Positions 62,929 to 64,000 of a DNA stretch of 64,000 nucleotides are shown one piece after another. Each line of letters begins with the position of its first letter. Positions within the stretch are counted from its first letter, which is position 1. The position numbers and the translations under genes were made by a program. The stretch is from an uncultured Flavobacteriaceae bacterium (GTDB lineage: Bacteria > Bacteroidota > Bacteroidia > Flavobacteriales > Flavobacteriaceae), in contig CALSLW010000001.1 in NCBI GenBank assembly GCA_943787295.1, positions 825,501 to 889,500 of the forward strand. The letters run 5' to 3'. The notes under the pieces are model-generated. The model was not told the origin of the DNA. It did no database searches and saw only the letters and a list, made by a program, of their open reading frames with translations.

Positions 62929-64000
62929 TTATCCTCCGAAGTCGTCGAAACGAACATTCTCTGGCGGCACACCAAAATCATCGGCCATTTTTTCAACCGC
63001 TTGATTCATCAATGGCGGTCCACAAAAATATACTTCGATGTCTTCAGGAGATTCGTGCGTTGATAAATAGTTATCGATCACCACTTGGTGAACAAAACCT
63101 TTAAATCCGTCTCCTTCACCGTCAAGACCATCTTTTACTTTCCAGTTATCTTCTTCTGATGGTTCAGACAAAGCAACATAAAAATTAAAGTTAGGGAAAT
63201 CTCTTTCTAAGGCTCTAAAGTGCTCTAAGTAGAATAATTCTCTTTTTGAACGACCTCCATACCAGAAAGTAACTTTACGTCCTGTTTTTAAAGTACGGAA
63301 GAGTTCATATAAGTGAGAACGCATGGGTGCCATTCCAGCTCCCCCTCCTACATAAAGCATTTCTGCTTCAGACTCGTTGATAAAGAACTCTCCAAATGGA
63401 CCTGAGATGGTTACCTTATCTCCTGCTTTTTTAGAGAATATATAAGAAGATGCAACCCCTGGGTTAACATCCATCCATCCATTCTTTGCGCGATCCCATG
63501 GCGGGGTAGCAATACGAACATTTAACATTACTTCTCTTCCTTCTGCAGGGTAAGAAGCCATAGAGTAAGCACGTTCAACAGACTCTGGGTTTTTCATGGC
63601 CAACGGCCAAAGGTTAAACTTATCCCACTCTAGTTTAAATTTATCTGGCTCTCCTGGGTGCTCTTCTGGGTGAGCAGAGATATCCATGTCTTCGAATTTT
63701 ACCTCACATTCTGGAATTTCAATTTGGATGTATCCACCCGCTTTGTAATCCATTTCTTCTGGTAATTCAACAACAAATTCTTTAATAAAAGAAGCCACGT
63801 TCCAGTTACGCACAACAGTTGCTTCCCATTTTTTGATCCCAAACACCTCTTCAGGCACTTGGATCACCATGTTCTCTTTTACCTTTACTTGGCATCCTAA
63901 ACGCCATCCTTCGGCAATTTCTTTTCTAGAGAAGTGAGGCTTTTCTGTCGGAAGAATTTCTCCTCCTCCTTCTAAAACTTGACATCTACATTGGATACAA
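62929..64000 (-). CDS. nqrF: Na+-translocating NADH-quinone reductase subunit F, 5' end outside window
   Basis: NADH-oxidising subunit of the sodium pump. About 356 codons are visible; the family is near 435. At the window edge is the 2Fe-2S domain with [13 protein letters not shown] and GWRLGCQ (three of the four Cys plus one extra), then the FAD/NAD reductase with [45 protein letters not shown] and [10 protein letters not shown]. Last gene of nqrABCDEF as usual; the others would lie beyond 64000. Confidence 0.96.
   Translation of the reverse strand, partial: CIQCRCQVLEGGGEILPTEKPHFSRKEIAEGWRLGCQVKVKENMVIQVPEEVFGIKKWEATVVRNWNVASFIKEFVVELPEEMDYKAGGYIQIEIPECEVKFEDMDISAHPEEHPGEPDKFKLEWDKFNLWPLAMKNPESVERAYSMASYPAEGREVMLNVRIATPPWDRAKNGWMDVNPGVASSYIFSKKAGDKVTISGPFGEFFINESEAEMLYVGGGAGMAPMRSHLYELFRTLKTGRKVTFWYGGRSKRELFYLEHFRALERDFPNFNFYVALSEPSEEDNWKVKDGLDGEGDGFKGFVHQVVIDNYLSTHESPEDIEVYFCGPPLMNQAVEKMADDFGVPPENVRFDDFGG

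Overview
This window is chromosomal DNA from a member of the Bacteroidota, most likely class Flavobacteriia (family Flavobacteriaceae). The evidence is low GC, the Bacteroidota type of promoter (TTG, about 19-20 bp, TAnnTTTG), almost no Shine-Dalgarno sequences apart from a very strong one before rpsU, Na+-translocating NADH dehydrogenase genes, and family-typical partners (DUF3467 after rpoC, ribosomal protein bTHX, DUF2851, DUF1573, HPF-XerC-bS21). The species cannot be named from this alone. No insertion sequence, prophage, integron, CRISPR array or rRNA operon is visible.

Layout. 1-2.4 kb: 3' part of a PEP synthase gene. 2.4-15.3 kb (minus strand): the universal transcription/translation block, transcribed tuf, tRNA-Trp, secE, nusG, rplK, rplA, rplJ, rplL, rpoB, rpoC, DUF3467. 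15.5-23.0 kb: an accessory-looking block with a MoxR ATPase/VWA pair, an alpha/beta hydrolase, a crotonase-family enzyme, two hotdog thioesterases, and a three-gene cluster of exported proteins of unknown function whose last member is a decayed lipoprotein gene. 23.1-25.1 kb (minus): tRNA-Thr, tRNA-Tyr, tRNA-Gly, tRNA-Thr, hpf, xerC and rpsU. The tRNA order is the one that directly precedes tuf in E. coli, so the 15.5-23.0 kb block appears to have split an old tRNA-tuf operon. 25.2-30.6 kb (minus): acyl-CoA dehydrogenase, a helix-hairpin-helix protein, an alanine/Na+ symporter, a PspC protein, DUF2851 and a rhodanese.

30.7-38.3 kb (plus): marR, yceI and a 27-residue CDGSH Fe-S protein, then a complete tryptophan operon trpE-G-D-C-F-B-A preceded by a Trp-Trp leader peptide and terminator, that is, a classical attenuator. 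38.3-44 kb: UDG-like protein, bTHX, yaaA, rluD-type synthase, PASTA protein, ddl, coaD, NUDIX, pyrE. 44.3-52.1 kb: birA, then the tight rsfS-ftsH-LUD-cdsA-psd operon, then valS. 52.2-61.5 kb: DUF1573, aspartyl protease with PDZ, aminotransferase, murB, dtd, rsgA, gpmI, thioredoxin-like lipoprotein, map, methyltransferase. 61.5-64 kb (minus): apbE, a conserved small protein and the 3' part of nqrF. ApbE flavinylates Nqr subunits, so this tail belongs functionally to the Nqr pump.

Most genes are housekeeping. The points most worth a second look are regulatory or evolutionary: the trp attenuator with an almost leaderless leader peptide, the isolated perfect Shine-Dalgarno of rpsU, terminators that abut the next start codon (rpsU/xerC and nqrF/next gene), the split tRNA-tuf operon, the decaying exported-protein cluster, and the minimal CDGSH protein. 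I did not find a clearly new multi-gene system.
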